A stretch of DNA of 34,847 nt from Allobrachymonas sp. (GCA_030529305.1 JAUMXD010000004.1:1-34847), one strand, 5' to 3'. Shown: positions 15,957 through 24,086, numbered from the stretch's first letter. Notes: generated by a model not told the origin, from the letters alone. Translations and numbers: made by a program.

Positions 15957-16951
15957 TCATCCTGATTACCGGCACGCCTGGCAGTGGCAAAACGCTCTAT
16001 ACGGTTTCTGAACTGCTCAACAAGCAGTTCAAAGACCGGCCGCTGTACATCAATGGCATACCCGATTTGCTCATTCCACATGAGCCATTGAGCGACGAAG
16101 ACCTGCAACACTGGTTTGATGGCCGTGTCCAGACCAATGGCGTGATCTGCATAGACGAAGTGCAAAGACTGTGGCGTCCACGGTCGAGCACTTCGGCGGT
16201 GCCAGATCACATCGCCAAGCTGGAAACCCACCGACACCAAGGGCTGGACTTTGTCATCATCACTCAGCATCCGCAGCTGATAGATGCCAACGTACGGCGC
16301 TTGGTGGGGCGACATATTCACGTTCGTAGAGCATGGGGCATGAAAGGCGCCATGATCTACGAATGGGATCACTGCTCAACCAATACCCAAGCTGTTAAAC
16401 AAGCCCAGGGCAAGCTCTGGCGGTACAACAAGAAAGCCTACGAGCTTTACAAAAGCTCGGAGCTGCACACCAAGGCGCACGGCCGCGTGCCCATGATCCT
16501 CAAAATCGGCTTGCTGCTCATGGTGCTTGCTCCCCTCATCTGGTACAAGGCTGGCACAACCATCTACAAACGCTTTGGCGGTGAAGCGAAGAAGATGGAA
16601 CAGGTGATGGATGATCCATCCGGCACTGCTGCACCAGGCTATGGCGGCTATGGCCAACAAGCCAGGCCCATGACGCCTAGCGAATACGTGGCCACGTTTG
16701 AGCCGCGTGTCGATGGCCTGCAACACACCGCCCCGCGCTATGACGAGCTAACCAAGCCAACCCGCGTTCCTTTGCCTGTCGGATGCCTCAAGACAGCCAA
16801 GCGCTGCGACTGCTTCACGCAAGACGCAACGCCCTACAAACCCCCCCCCCCGAACTGTGCCAACAGTTCGCAGAAAAAGGCTTCTTCATTGACTTCCCGA
16901 CCGAACAAAACCAACAGGCCCAGCCAGAGCAGAAGCAGCCGCCAACAGTAG
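15953..16951 (+). CDS. zot: Zot/pI-like phage assembly ATPase, frame disrupted at a C11 tract
   Basis: The inner-membrane ATPase that drives virion extrusion. The Walker A GTPGSGKT is at 7-14 and the Walker B VICIDEVQ at 64-71, followed by TQHPQLID and the R-rich VRRLVGRHIHVRRAW. A membrane span lies near 180-200 (ILKIGLLLMVLAPLIWYKAG), with a periplasmic C terminus. At codon 297 the frame enters 11 consecutive Cs (16841-16851) and continues as a basic, low-complexity tail to 16951. One more C (or two fewer) would restore the expected PPELCQQFAEKGFFIDFP, open to 17043, giving about 363 residues. The present reading has 332. The lesion lies after the ATPase and membrane span, so partial function is conceivable. 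A sequencing error in the homopolymer cannot be excluded. Confidence 0.9.
   Translation: MIILITGTPGSGKTLYTVSELLNKQFKDRPLYINGIPDLLIPHEPLSDEDLQHWFDGRVQTNGVICIDEVQRLWRPRSSTSAVPDHIAKLETHRHQGLDFVIITQHPQLIDANVRRLVGRHIHVRRAWGMKGAMIYEWDHCSTNTQAVKQAQGKLWRYNKKAYELYKSSELHTKAHGRVPMILKIGLLLMVLAPLIWYKAGTTIYKRFGGEAKKMEQVMDDPSGTAAPGYGGYGQQARPMTPSEYVATFEPRVDGLQHTAPRYDELTKPTRVPLPVGCLKTAKRCDCFTQDATPYKPPPPNCANSSQKKASSLTSRPNKTNRPSQSRSSRQQ
16841..16851 (+). repeat. C11 homopolymer inside zot
   Basis: Eleven consecutive cytosines directly after codon 296. Nine or twelve Cs would keep the conserved C-terminal tail in frame. It is a typical slipped-strand site and a possible phase-variation switch. Confidence 0.9.
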
Positions 16952-17043
16952 CGCAAGCACCACAAGGCCCACGCTTCATAAATATTCCCAGCACACCTAC
17001 ACCATTAGCAGCTAGAACTTCTGTTACTGGTGAGCAGTCATGA
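16852..17043 (+). pseudogene. Out-of-frame C-terminal tail of Zot
   Basis: The frame entered when the C-run length is a multiple of three. It reads ELCQQFAEKGFFIDFP, then a Gln/Pro-rich stretch, and ends at 17043. In homologues this part is fused to the upstream CxC-containing segment (RCDCFTQ). It is not translated from the sequence as given unless slippage occurs. Confidence 0.75.
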
Positions 17044-17089
17044 CTTGAAAAGGAAATTTTTTAAAAACGTGGGGGGGAGCGGACGGGGT

Positions 17090-17172
17090 GGATAAGAGGG
17101 CTTGCGTTGTCCACATGAGGCAAATGGAACATTTGCCGATTGTGGGCAACGTGCTATGCACCCTTCTTATCC
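17090..17172. repeat. Nested long hairpin, candidate packaging signal
   Basis: The outer stem GGATAAGAGGG (17090-17100) pairs with CCCTTCTTATCC (17161-17172) with one bulge. The middle GTTGTCCAC (17106-17114) pairs with GTGGGCAAC (17142-17150), with one G-T. The apex GGCAAATG-GAA-CATTTGCC (17119-17137) is perfect. Confidence 0.8.
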
Positions 17173-17185
17173 ACGCCTTGAGCGA

Positions 17186-17203
17186 GGGGGCGCGAAAGCC
17201 CCC
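17186..17203. repeat. GC hairpin in the phage non-coding region
   Basis: GGGGGC, loop GCGAAA, GCCCCC: a perfect 6-bp stem 13 bases after the nested hairpin. Confidence 0.8.
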
Positions 17204-17207
17204 GCAG

Positions 17208-17236
17208 AGCAGGGGGCCTCATAGAGGCCCTCTGCT
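17208..17236. repeat. 13-bp hairpin in the phage non-coding region
   Basis: AGCAGGGGGCCTC (17208-17220), loop ATA, GAGGCCCTCTGCT (17224-17236), with one G-T pair. It could be an origin hairpin or an mRNA terminator for the zot transcript; only two or three Ts follow. Confidence 0.75.
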
Positions 17237-17407
17237 TTGAAATCTGGTTTGCCTAGCCACGTTTCCTTGTATTGAACCGGCCGCAGGCCGCGCGCCCGAA
17301 CAGGGCGTACGCGATAGGGACCTGTACCGACACCGATCGGATGAGACCTTAGGCTCAGTCCCGCCGTTCACAAGGGATAAGGGCCCGGGCCGCTTGCGGC
17401 ATCGCCC

Positions 17408-17442
17408 AAATATGGCTCGTTATTTGCACTAGACGCATATTT
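17408..17442. promoter_or_regulatory. Inverted repeat abutting the recombinase start (possible res-like site)
   Basis: AAATATG (17408-17414) and CATATTT (17436-17442) flank 21 bases and touch the ATG at 17443. The 35-bp length resembles a serine-recombinase binding subsite. It could equally be an autoregulatory operator. Confidence 0.4.
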
Positions 17443-18034
17443 ATGACCACTTACGGATATGCCCGTGTCAGCAGCATTGAACAAGACACACAACTGCAAT
17501 TGAACGCCCTGCAAGAAGCAGGCGCACAACACATCTTTCACGAGAAAACCAGCAGTGTAGGCGCACGTCCAGAACTGCAGAAACTCCTCAAAGCAGTCAG
17601 GCCAGGTGACACCCTCTACGTCTACAAACTGGATCGCTTGGCCAGAAGCCTCAAAGACCTGTTGCACATACTGGAGACACTGGAACGCAAAGGCTGCAAA
17701 TTCCGCAGTCTCACCGAACCCGTTCAAACCGACAACTACTTGGGCCGCTTCATGCTCCAAATCTTGGGAGCCGTCGCAGAACTTGAACGCAACCTGATAC
17801 GCAAACGTTCCATTGCCGGCCAACGTGCCGCCGTCGAAAAAGGAGCCAGGCTCGGCCCGTCCCTGCACCATTCCTGACGACGCCCTGCCCGACATTAAGA
17901 CCATGTACTGGCAAGGAAAAACAAAGGCAGAGATTTCGCGCAAGTACAATGTGACACAGTCAGCAATGAAACGTTACTTCAAGAAATATCATGAACAAAT
18001 ATCTGCCTTTGTTGCTATTCCTGCTGACCCTTAG
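17443..18034 (+). pseudogene. Small serine recombinase (resolvase/invertase family), frameshifted
   Basis: The catalytic domain is intact: YGYARVSSIEQD with nucleophile S10, YKLDRLARSLKDLL, and the long helix GRFMLQILGAVAELERNLIRKR. At 17856-17858 an extra C breaks the frame; the first frame ends at 17877 after GPSLHHS. The +1 frame continues GRPCTIPDDALPDIK and an HTH, KTKAEISRKYNVTQSAMKRY, ending at 18034. Removing one C would give a 196-residue protein, normal for the Tn3-resolvase/Hin family. As the only recombinase in the prophage it is the obvious integrase candidate. Without its DNA-binding domain it is probably inactive, which would fix the prophage in place. A sequencing error in the short C-run is possible. 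Confidence 0.85.
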
Positions 18035-18416
18035 TGTCGCCAATGCATCCACAAGTGAACAAATCATTTTTGAATGTGAATCAAAAACCCGAATCTACTG
18101 GCGCAATGCCGAGTGTGATGATGGGGATACAGTTCTTGGCCGCTATCCAACGCCCAGGGGGCTGAGCTTCAAAGAGCAGGTTTACATTGCCGAGATGAAG
18201 AAGCAAGGCCGACAACTCCTGAACCAGCAAAGTCCATCTGTAGCCGTAATTCCCAGCAGTGTGACTAGGAGAGATTCATGGCTTTGTAGAAACCTTGAGC
18301 GGCAGATCAGTGACGTTGACGAGAAGATGAGAAAACCTCAAACGCTCTCAAGCATGAACTATTACCAAGAAAAGCGACGCCAACTGAGTGATCGACGTTT
18401 TCGGGAGTGCCGATAA
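17991..18416 (+). CDS. Exported protein of unknown function (DUF4124-like C-terminal pattern), phage cargo
   Basis: 141 residues. ATG at 17991 gives a clear signal peptide, YLPLLLFLLTLSVANA, with cleavage near ANA-ST. The mature protein has four cysteines (FECES, NAECDD, WLCRNL, RECR). Its C-terminal helix is Arg/Gln-rich: LERQISDVDEKMRKPQ and YYQEKRRQLSDRRFREC. This pattern recalls DUF4124-type exported proteins common in Comamonadaceae. It begins inside the 3' end of the recombinase in another frame (44-base overlap) and is followed by two strong terminators. It has no obvious phage structural role, so it may be a lysogenic-conversion (moron) gene. Function unknown. Confidence 0.72.
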   Translation: MNKYLPLLLFLLTLSVANASTSEQIIFECESKTRIYWRNAECDDGDTVLGRYPTPRGLSFKEQVYIAEMKKQGRQLLNQQSPSVAVIPSSVTRRDSWLCRNLERQISDVDEKMRKPQTLSSMNYYQEKRRQLSDRRFRECR

Positions 18417-18417
18417 C

Positions 18418-18446
18418 AAAAAAGCCAGCGATCTGCTGGCTTTTTT
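18418..18446 (+). terminator. Rho-independent terminator after the cargo gene
   Basis: AAAAAA GCCAGC, loop GATCT, GCTGGC TTTTTT. It lies immediately after the stop of the exported protein gene and can act in both directions. Confidence 0.92.
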
Positions 18447-18503
18447 GTTGTATTTTTTAACCACACGTAACGCTCGGAAACGTTCGTCTCCACCAAACCC
18501 AAT

Positions 18504-18531
18504 AAAAACGCCCCTTCCGGGGCGTTTTTTT
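18504..18531 (+). terminator. Second terminator near the right end of the prophage
   Basis: AAAAA CGCCCC, loop TTCC, GGGGCG TTTTTTT; a strong bidirectional hairpin. It insulates the prophage from era, which is transcribed toward it. Confidence 0.92.
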
Positions 18532-18561
18532 ATGCCTTCTATTTTTTGCACTAAAAAGTAA

Positions 18562-18606
18562 CCCATCAGCTCACGCTTGTGGGCTTTTTTCTGCCTCGGT
18601 TTCTGC
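18562..18606. repeat. attR: right direct repeat of the filamentous prophage
   Basis: A 45-bp copy of attL. The left arm of the terminator stem is less complementary here (CCCATCAGC instead of CCCATAAGC) and the T-run is one shorter. It ends 23 bases before the era stop codon. Confidence 0.85.
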
Positions 18607-18629
18607 GTCAGTGCTTGTAGCTACACGGG

Positions 18630-19676
18630 TCACTCATAGCCAAACGACCGCACGCGGGCCGCATCATCGGCCCAGCCTGATCGCACTTTGACCCACAGTT
18701 CGATAAAGACTTTGGCGTTGAGCAATTTTTCCAGCTCCTGGCGGGCTTCGGTGCCGATGCGTTTGATGCGTTCGCCTTTTTCACCGATGACCATGACCTT
18801 GTGCCCCTCGCGCTCAACGATGATGGTGGCGGCAATGCGCACCATGCGGGCCGCGGTTTTGCCAGGCTCCTCGTCAAACCGATCCACCACCACGGTAGAG
18901 GTATAGGGCAACTCATCGCCTGTTAGGCGAAACAATTTTTCGCGCACGATTTCGGCCGCCAGGAAGCGCTCGCTTTTGTCGGTGAGCTCGTCGGCACCAT
19001 ACCACCACGGTTGCTGCGGCAGGTAGCGCGCCACCACGTCCAGCACGCGCTGTACGTCCTGGCGGTTTTTGGCCGAGATGGGCATCAGCTCGGCAAAGGC
19101 ATGGCGCTGCTGCATATTCAGCAACCAAGGCGGCAGGTTCTGGCGCTGGGCCACAGTGTCAAGCTTGCTGGCGATCAAAATCACGGGCACATTGGGGGGC
19201 AACAGTTCCAGCACCTTGGCATCTTCCGCGCCAAAGCGCCCAGCCTCAACCACGAACAGCACCAAGTCCACACCCGAGACGGCTCCGGCTACGGCTTTGT
19301 TCAAGGATTTGTTGAGCGCATTGCCATGCCGGGTTTGAAAGCCCGGTGTATCCACAAACACGTATTGATAGGCCCCACGCGTGCAAATGCCCATGATGCG
19401 GTGGCGCGTGGTTTGCGCCTTGCGCGAGGTGATGCTGACTTTTTGCCCGACCAGCGCATTCAACAGCGTGGATTTGCCCACATTGGGGCGGCCCACGATA
19501 GCGATCAGGCCACAGCGCTGCTCAGCCACCGGCACGCTGGCCGCTGCACTTTCTCCTGCTGTGCTATCGCCCGAATCCGATGACGCACTCCGCCCCAAAA
19601 TAGCTTGCAGTTGCGCATTGACTTCAGCAGACAAGGTGCCTTTTTCAGGACTTGAGTCGGCGCTTTTTTTAGACAT
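18630..19676 (-). CDS. era: GTPase Era
   Basis: A GTPase that binds 16S rRNA and assists 30S maturation. The G1 motif GRPNVGKS is at 62-69, DTPGF is G3, and the G4 motif is SKLD rather than NKxD, a change seen in some Betaproteobacteria. The C-terminal KH domain contains [13 protein letters not shown]. At 348 residues it is longer than the usual 300 because of an N-terminal extension of about 50 residues, rich in Ser and Ala, before the G domain. ATG at 19676. It ends 23 bases from the prophage attR. It is the last gene of the lepA-lepB-DUF4845-rnc-era series, though 246 bases separate it from rnc. Confidence 0.96.
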   Translation of the reverse strand: MSKKSADSSPEKGTLSAEVNAQLQAILGRSASSDSGDSTAGESAAASVPVAEQRCGLIAIVGRPNVGKSTLLNALVGQKVSITSRKAQTTRHRIMGICTRGAYQYVFVDTPGFQTRHGNALNKSLNKAVAGAVSGVDLVLFVVEAGRFGAEDAKVLELLPPNVPVILIASKLDTVAQRQNLPPWLLNMQQRHAFAELMPISAKNRQDVQRVLDVVARYLPQQPWWYGADELTDKSERFLAAEIVREKLFRLTGDELPYTSTVVVDRFDEEPGKTAARMVRIAATIIVEREGHKVMVIGEKGERIKRIGTEARQELEKLLNAKVFIELWVKVRSGWADDAARVRSFGYE

Positions 19677-19922
19677 AGCAAATCACTTCGTGAAAATTGA
19701 AAAACGCTTGCAGCATACAGCCCCCTCGCGCCAACCGCCATCGCCTATTTTGTTGAGGGGAAACTTGAGCCGTTTTCGTGAAAGCAACGCAAAAACCCAC
19801 TTGTGATAGCGCCAAGCAATGTATAGCCGCAGATGTAAATCGGGCAATCGAACAGAGATCCAAGCCAAGCCTTTAAAGCGCGCTTATCCCCAGCGCAACT
19901 GAAGGTTTCACAACAGCTTGAT

Positions 19923-20732
19923 TTATGAACTGCTTTTACCCGATGCCGTACGCTGCAACACAGCTTTGCGCACCTTGCTGGCAGGTGCTTTACGTGCGGC
20001 CTGCGACGGCGCATCACTCGCTTGCAATTGGGCCAATACCTTGCCCGCGGCGTCTTGCTCGGCTGCGCGCCGCGAGGCACCACTACCGCTCTGCCGAATG
20101 CCCAAGGCCGCTACTTCGCACATCACCCAGAACGTTTGCTGGTGCGCCTGCCCGCCTACATCCGTTACTTGATACTGCGGCACGGCGTATTTGCGCGCCT
20201 GCAGCCATTCTTGCAAAGCCGTTTTGGCATCTTTGCCCGAGACTTGGGCATGCCCTTGAATATCCACATCGGCAAAGAGGCGGTGCACCAAAGCCTCGGC
20301 CACGGCATAGCCCGCATCCAGATACACCGCGCCCAAAACGGCTTCGAGCGCATCGGCCAGTATGGAGGGGCGATTCAAGCCGCCCGAGCGCAATTCCCCT
20401 TCGCCCAAGCGCAAGGCCGATGACACATCCAGCTTGAGGGCGATACGGTGCAAACTGTCTTGCCTGACCAGATTCGCGCGAATGCGCGAGAGATCGCCTT
20501 CTGGCGCTTGGGGTAAACGCTCGTACAGCAAGCTCGAAATGGCCAGACTGAGCACTGAATCTCCCAAAAACTCCAAGCGCTCGTTGTGATCAGCCGAAAA
20601 ACTGCGGTGCGTAAGTGCCTGCTGCAACAAAGCCGGCTGGGTAAACACATGGCCCAACTGGCGCGCCAGTTGGGCGCTGCCCGCAGCTTGGTCAAACGAT
20701 GGGGAGCGCACCACGCCCGCAGATTTGCTCAA
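19923..20732 (-). CDS. rnc: Ribonuclease III
   Basis: A double-strand RNA endonuclease that processes rRNA precursors and mRNAs. The catalytic signature NERLEFLGDSVL is at 50-61 (E54, D58), and a second acidic pair lies in LADALEAVLGAVYLD. The dsRNA-binding domain follows at about 165-235 (AKTALQEWLQ to SRRAAEQDAAGKVL). The C-terminal Ala/Lys/Ser tail extends beyond the usual 226-residue form, to 269. The start is taken as TTG at 20732, one base after the DUF4845 stop; GTG codons 7 and 8 are alternatives. The tight junction indicates co-transcription with the upstream gene. Confidence 0.95.
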   Translation of the reverse strand: MSKSAGVVRSPSFDQAAGSAQLARQLGHVFTQPALLQQALTHRSFSADHNERLEFLGDSVLSLAISSLLYERLPQAPEGDLSRIRANLVRQDSLHRIALKLDVSSALRLGEGELRSGGLNRPSILADALEAVLGAVYLDAGYAVAEALVHRLFADVDIQGHAQVSGKDAKTALQEWLQARKYAVPQYQVTDVGGQAHQQTFWVMCEVAALGIRQSGSGASRRAAEQDAAGKVLAQLQASDAPSQAARKAPASKVRKAVLQRTASGKSSS

Positions 20733-20733
20733 A

Positions 20734-21099
20734 TCACTTGCCCTTGGTGCTGCCAGAGTAATGAATCAGCAGCGAAACCGGCCCCATCAGTTTGATCTCT
20801 TTGTCGTAGGCAAATTCGATCATGACCTGGCCATTTTCTTTGGTGATCACCAAGTCTTCGGCGCGCACGGCGGTGAAGTCGTCAATGGCAGCAGCGGCAT
20901 TGAAAGATCGCTCAATCTCGGCCACGGTTTCATTGTCTTTGGCCTTGTTGATGGCCTTGACGATGGCCTGATATTCAATAACCGTGGGCACTGTTTTGGC
21001 TGCCACAATCATCAGAAAGCCGACGATGACTGCCACGAACAAAAGGCCGATGAAGGTGATGCCGCGCTGCTTGCACGCCAAGCCCTGATTCAGTCGCAT
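20734..21099 (-). CDS. DUF4845 membrane protein
   Basis: 121 residues. ATG at 21099 gives MRLNQGLACKQRGITFIGLL, a pilin-like N terminus, followed by the span FVAVIVGFLMIVAAKTVP. A soluble domain comes after it, containing IERSFNAAAAIDDFTAVRAEDL and MIEFAYDKEIKLMGP. DUF4845 proteins lie between lepB and rnc throughout Betaproteobacteria and Gammaproteobacteria, as here. The role is unknown; the neighbourhood points to membrane protein export or processing. AGGA lies upstream of the chosen start, while an in-frame start at 21186 adds an unlikely segment. Confidence 0.9.
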   Translation of the reverse strand: MRLNQGLACKQRGITFIGLLFVAVIVGFLMIVAAKTVPTVIEYQAIVKAINKAKDNETVAEIERSFNAAAAIDDFTAVRAEDLVITKENGQVMIEFAYDKEIKLMGPVSLLIHYSGSTKGK

Positions 21100-21254
21100 G
21101 ATGGATTCCTTTGTTTTTTGCCAATTGATATTGGATTGATATTGCTTGATCGCCGTGATCTTTTTTGATGGATTGAATGAGATCAACGGCGGGGATCAAC
21201 AGCGTTATTGTAGTAACTATTCGTTACCTGGCCATCTTAAACACAGCCTACTGA

Positions 21255-22274
21255 TCAATCAATGCGGCCAATACGCTGCAAATTGCCCAGATTGAGCCAC
21301 ACCACCACGGCCTTGCCCACGATGTTGCGCTCAGGCACAAAGCCCCAGAAGCGCGAGTCGTAAGAGTCGTCGCGGTTATCACCCAGCACCAGATAGTGGC
21401 CGTCTGGCACTTTGCAGGTCACGCCTTCGGGGCTGTAATGGCAGTTTTCCTGCATCGGGAAATGCTCCGCCATAGGTATGCCCGCAGGGCGCTCGGGGTC
21501 GTTCAAAAGCCTGTGGGTGTGCGTGCCCAATTGCTCGCGATATTGCTGCAACTGTACGGGCTCGGCCGTGGCTTGACCATCTGTACCCGGCTGCTCACGT
21601 ACGCCCAGGTAATCGTCCATCGGCATTTTTTCGATTTCCTTGCCGTTGATGACGAGCGTTTTGTTCAGATAAGAAACGGTGTCGCCCGGCAGGCCCACCA
21701 CGCGCTTGATGTAATCCACACTGGGCTTGGGCGGGTAGCGAAACACCATCACATCGCCGCGTTGCACAGGGTTGCCTTGGGTGAGCTTGGTGTGCACAAC
21801 GGGCAGGCGCAGGCCCCACGTCCATTTATTGACCAGAATCAGGTCGCCCACCTCCAGCGTGGGCAGCATGGAGCCGGATGGAATCTTGAACGGCTCAAAC
21901 ACAAACGAGCGCAGGGTAAACACCAGCGCGATCACGGGGAAGAGGCCTGCTGTCCAGTCCAACCACCAAGGCTGCGCCAGCAGGCGCTTTTTGATGGCTT
22001 GCTGCTGCTCATCACTGGCTGGCTGGCCAGGCTGTGTCTGTGCCGCGCCGGCTGTGGTCGCAGCGCCGTTTGCAGCAGCCAACTGCTGCTCATACTGAGC
22101 CACCAGCGCGCGCCGCCGTGGCAGAAAAATCAGTTTGTCGGCCAGCCAGTAAATGCCCGTAACCAGCGTGGCCACCGAAAGCATCAAGGCCATATTGCCT
22201 TCGACATAACCGAAAAACCAGCCGCCCATGTAAGCGACAAAAAGCCCCAGAACCAGCGCTGTGAGGTAGGCCAT
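21255..22274 (-). CDS. lepB: Signal peptidase I
   Basis: An inner-membrane serine-lysine protease that removes signal peptides from exported proteins. There are two N-terminal membrane segments (about 3-22 and 30-50), a polar Ala/Gln-rich cytoplasmic linker, and a third span near 108-122. The catalytic motif PSGSMLPTL has S135, and DYIKRVVGLPGD has K190. Later boxes include GDNRDDSYDSRFWG. It is 339 residues, within the normal range. It starts 3 bases after the lepA stop, so the two genes form the conserved lepA-lepB operon. It ends 155 bases before DUF4845. Confidence 0.97.
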   Translation of the reverse strand: MAYLTALVLGLFVAYMGGWFFGYVEGNMALMLSVATLVTGIYWLADKLIFLPRRRALVAQYEQQLAAANGAATTAGAAQTQPGQPASDEQQQAIKKRLLAQPWWLDWTAGLFPVIALVFTLRSFVFEPFKIPSGSMLPTLEVGDLILVNKWTWGLRLPVVHTKLTQGNPVQRGDVMVFRYPPKPSVDYIKRVVGLPGDTVSYLNKTLVINGKEIEKMPMDDYLGVREQPGTDGQATAEPVQLQQYREQLGTHTHRLLNDPERPAGIPMAEHFPMQENCHYSPEGVTCKVPDGHYLVLGDNRDDSYDSRFWGFVPERNIVGKAVVVWLNLGNLQRIGRID

Positions 22275-22277
22275 GCG

Positions 22278-24086
22278 TCATTCTTCCACTTGCAAAATGG
22301 CCAGGAATGCCTCTTGCGGCACTTCGACCGAACCGATCTGTTTCATGCGCTTTTTGCCTGCCTTTTGTTTTTCGAGCAGCTTGCGCTTGCGCGTAATGTC
22401 GCCGCCATAGCACTTGGCCAGCACGTTTTTGCGCAGGGCTTTGACCGTTTCACGCGCGATGATGTTGGCGCCAATCGCGGCTTGGATCGCCACGTCAAAC
22501 TGCTGGCGGCTGATGATTTCGCGCATCTTGGCTGCCACCGCGCGGCCGCGGAACTGTGCCTGGCTGCGGTGCACGATGATGGACAAGGCATCGACCTTTT
22601 CGCCGTTGAGCAGCATGTCCACCTTCACCACGTCGGACGGGCGGTATTCCTTGAACTCGTAGTCCATGGACGCATAGCCGCGGCTCACGCTCTTGAGCTT
22701 GTCGAAGAAGTCCAGCACGATTTCGCCCAGCGGCATTTCGTAGGTCAGCATCACCTGGCGGCCGTGGTACTGCATGTTGATTTGCACGCCGCGCTTCTGA
22801 TTGGCCAGCGTCATCACCGGGCCGACGTAATCCTGCGGCATGTACAGGTGCACGGTCACGATCGGCTCGCGCACTTCCTGAATGCGGCCCTGGTCGGGCA
22901 TCTTGGAGGGGTTTTCAACCTGGATGACCTCGCCATCGGCCTTCTGCACCTCGTACACCACGCTGGGCGCGGTGGTGATGAGGTCCATGTCGAACTCGCG
23001 CTCCAGCCGCTCCTGCACGATTTCCATGTGCAGCAGGCCCAGAAAACCGCAGCGAAAGCCAAAGCCCAGCGCCTGGCTCACCTCGGGTTCGAAGTGCAGC
23101 GAAGCGTCGTTGAGCTGCAGCTTTTCCAGGCTGTCGCGCAGCGCGTCGTACTGGTTGGCCTCGGTCGGGTACAGGCCGGCAAACACCTGCGGCTGGATCT
23201 CCTTGAAGCCGGGCAAGGCTTGCTCGGCCGGGCCCAGGTTGTTGGGCAGCTTTTTCTCCAGCGTGATGGTGTCGCCCACCTTGGCGGCCTTCAGTTCCTT
23301 GATGCCGGCGATGACGTAGCCCACCTCGCCCGCTTCCAGTGCATCGCGCGGCTGCTGCGCGGGGGTGAACACGCCCACGTTGTTGGCCTCGTAGGCCGCG
23401 CCCGTAGCCATGAGCTTGATGCGCTCGCCCTTTTGCAGGCGGCCATCGACCACGCGCACCAGCATCACCACGCCCACGTAGGCGTCGAACCAGCTGTCGA
23501 TGATCATGGCGCGCAGCGGGGCATCGGGCTTGCCGCGCGGCGGCGGCACCTTGGCCACGATCTGCTCCAGCACCTCGTCAATGCCCATGCCGGTCTTGGC
23601 CGAGATGGCGATGGCCTCGCTCGCGTCGATGCCGATCACGTCCTCGATCTCGGCCTTGGCGTTGTCGGGATCGGCCTGCGGCAAATCCATCTTGTTGAGC
23701 ACGGGCAGCACTTCCACGCCCAGATCCAGCGCGGTGTAGCAGTTGGCCACGGTTTGCGCTTCCACGCCCTGGCTGGCATCCACCACCAGCAGCGCGCCTT
23801 CGCAGGCCGAGAGCGAGCGGCTCACCTCGTAGCTGAAGTCCACGTGGCCGGGCGTGTCGATCAGGTTCAGGTTGTAGACCTTGCCGTCTTGCGCCTTGTA
23901 TTGCAGCGCGGCCGTCTGCGCCTTGATGGTGATGCCGCGCTCTTTCTCGATGTCCATCGAGTCGAGCACCTGCTCGCTCATCTCGCGTTGCGAAAGACCG
24001 CCGCAACGCGCAATCAGGCGGTCGGCCAGGGTGGACTTGCCGTGGTCAATATGCGCAATGATGGAAAAATTTCGGATGTGCTTCAT
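22278..24086 (-). CDS. lepA: Elongation factor 4 (LepA)
   Basis: A translational GTPase of 602 residues, full length. The G1 motif AHIDHGKST is at 11-19, G3 is DTPGHVDF and G4 is NKMDLP. The C-terminal domain contains the LepA-specific segment around [24 protein letters not shown]. LepA affects initiation and 30S biogenesis and can back-translocate ribosomes in vitro. It heads the lepA-lepB operon. A long intergenic region of about 560 bases separates it from mucD upstream. Confidence 0.98.
   Translation of the reverse strand: MKHIRNFSIIAHIDHGKSTLADRLIARCGGLSQREMSEQVLDSMDIEKERGITIKAQTAALQYKAQDGKVYNLNLIDTPGHVDFSYEVSRSLSACEGALLVVDASQGVEAQTVANCYTALDLGVEVLPVLNKMDLPQADPDNAKAEIEDVIGIDASEAIAISAKTGMGIDEVLEQIVAKVPPPRGKPDAPLRAMIIDSWFDAYVGVVMLVRVVDGRLQKGERIKLMATGAAYEANNVGVFTPAQQPRDALEAGEVGYVIAGIKELKAAKVGDTITLEKKLPNNLGPAEQALPGFKEIQPQVFAGLYPTEANQYDALRDSLEKLQLNDASLHFEPEVSQALGFGFRCGFLGLLHMEIVQERLEREFDMDLITTAPSVVYEVQKADGEVIQVENPSKMPDQGRIQEVREPIVTVHLYMPQDYVGPVMTLANQKRGVQINMQYHGRQVMLTYEMPLGEIVLDFFDKLKSVSRGYASMDYEFKEYRPSDVVKVDMLLNGEKVDALSIIVHRSQAQFRGRAVAAKMREIISRQQFDVAIQAAIGANIIARETVKALRKNVLAKCYGGDITRKRKLLEKQKAGKKRMKQIGSVEVPQEAFLAILQVEE

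Larger units (their letters stand above)
17044..17442. other. Phage non-coding region: candidate packaging signal and replication origin
   Basis: About 400 bases with no gene and dense secondary structure, located after Zot as in other filamentous phages. It has a large nested hairpin (17090-17172), two strong GC hairpins (17186-17203 and 17208-17236) and several smaller ones to 17400, and it ends at the inverted repeat that abuts the recombinase gene. It probably contains the packaging signal and the plus- and minus-strand origins. The nick site cannot be assigned by eye. Confidence 0.65.
11913..18606. mobile_element. Integrated filamentous phage (inovirus) prophage, about 6.7 kb
   Basis: Bounded by 45-46 bp direct repeats at the terminator of tRNA-Ser(GCT). 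The content is a complete inovirus module set in canonical order: DUF3693-like repressor (antisense), Rep, ssDNA-binding protein, major coat, small membrane coat protein, pIII-like adsorption protein, DUF2523/pVI-like protein, Zot/pI ATPase, structured non-coding region, serine recombinase and a cargo gene. From memory, the Ralstonia RSM-type inoviruses also combine a small serine recombinase with integration at a tRNA-Ser gene, so this is probably a distant relative of that plan. Zot and the recombinase both carry frameshifts, so the element may be defective or phase-variable. The uninterrupted host site would join the tRNA terminator to the 3' side of era. Confidence 0.93.

Noticed and set aside
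11894..18629. XerCD dif site as the phage attachment site
   Set aside because: The repeats do not resemble the 28-bp dif pattern of two 11-bp half-sites, and a dedicated serine recombinase is present.
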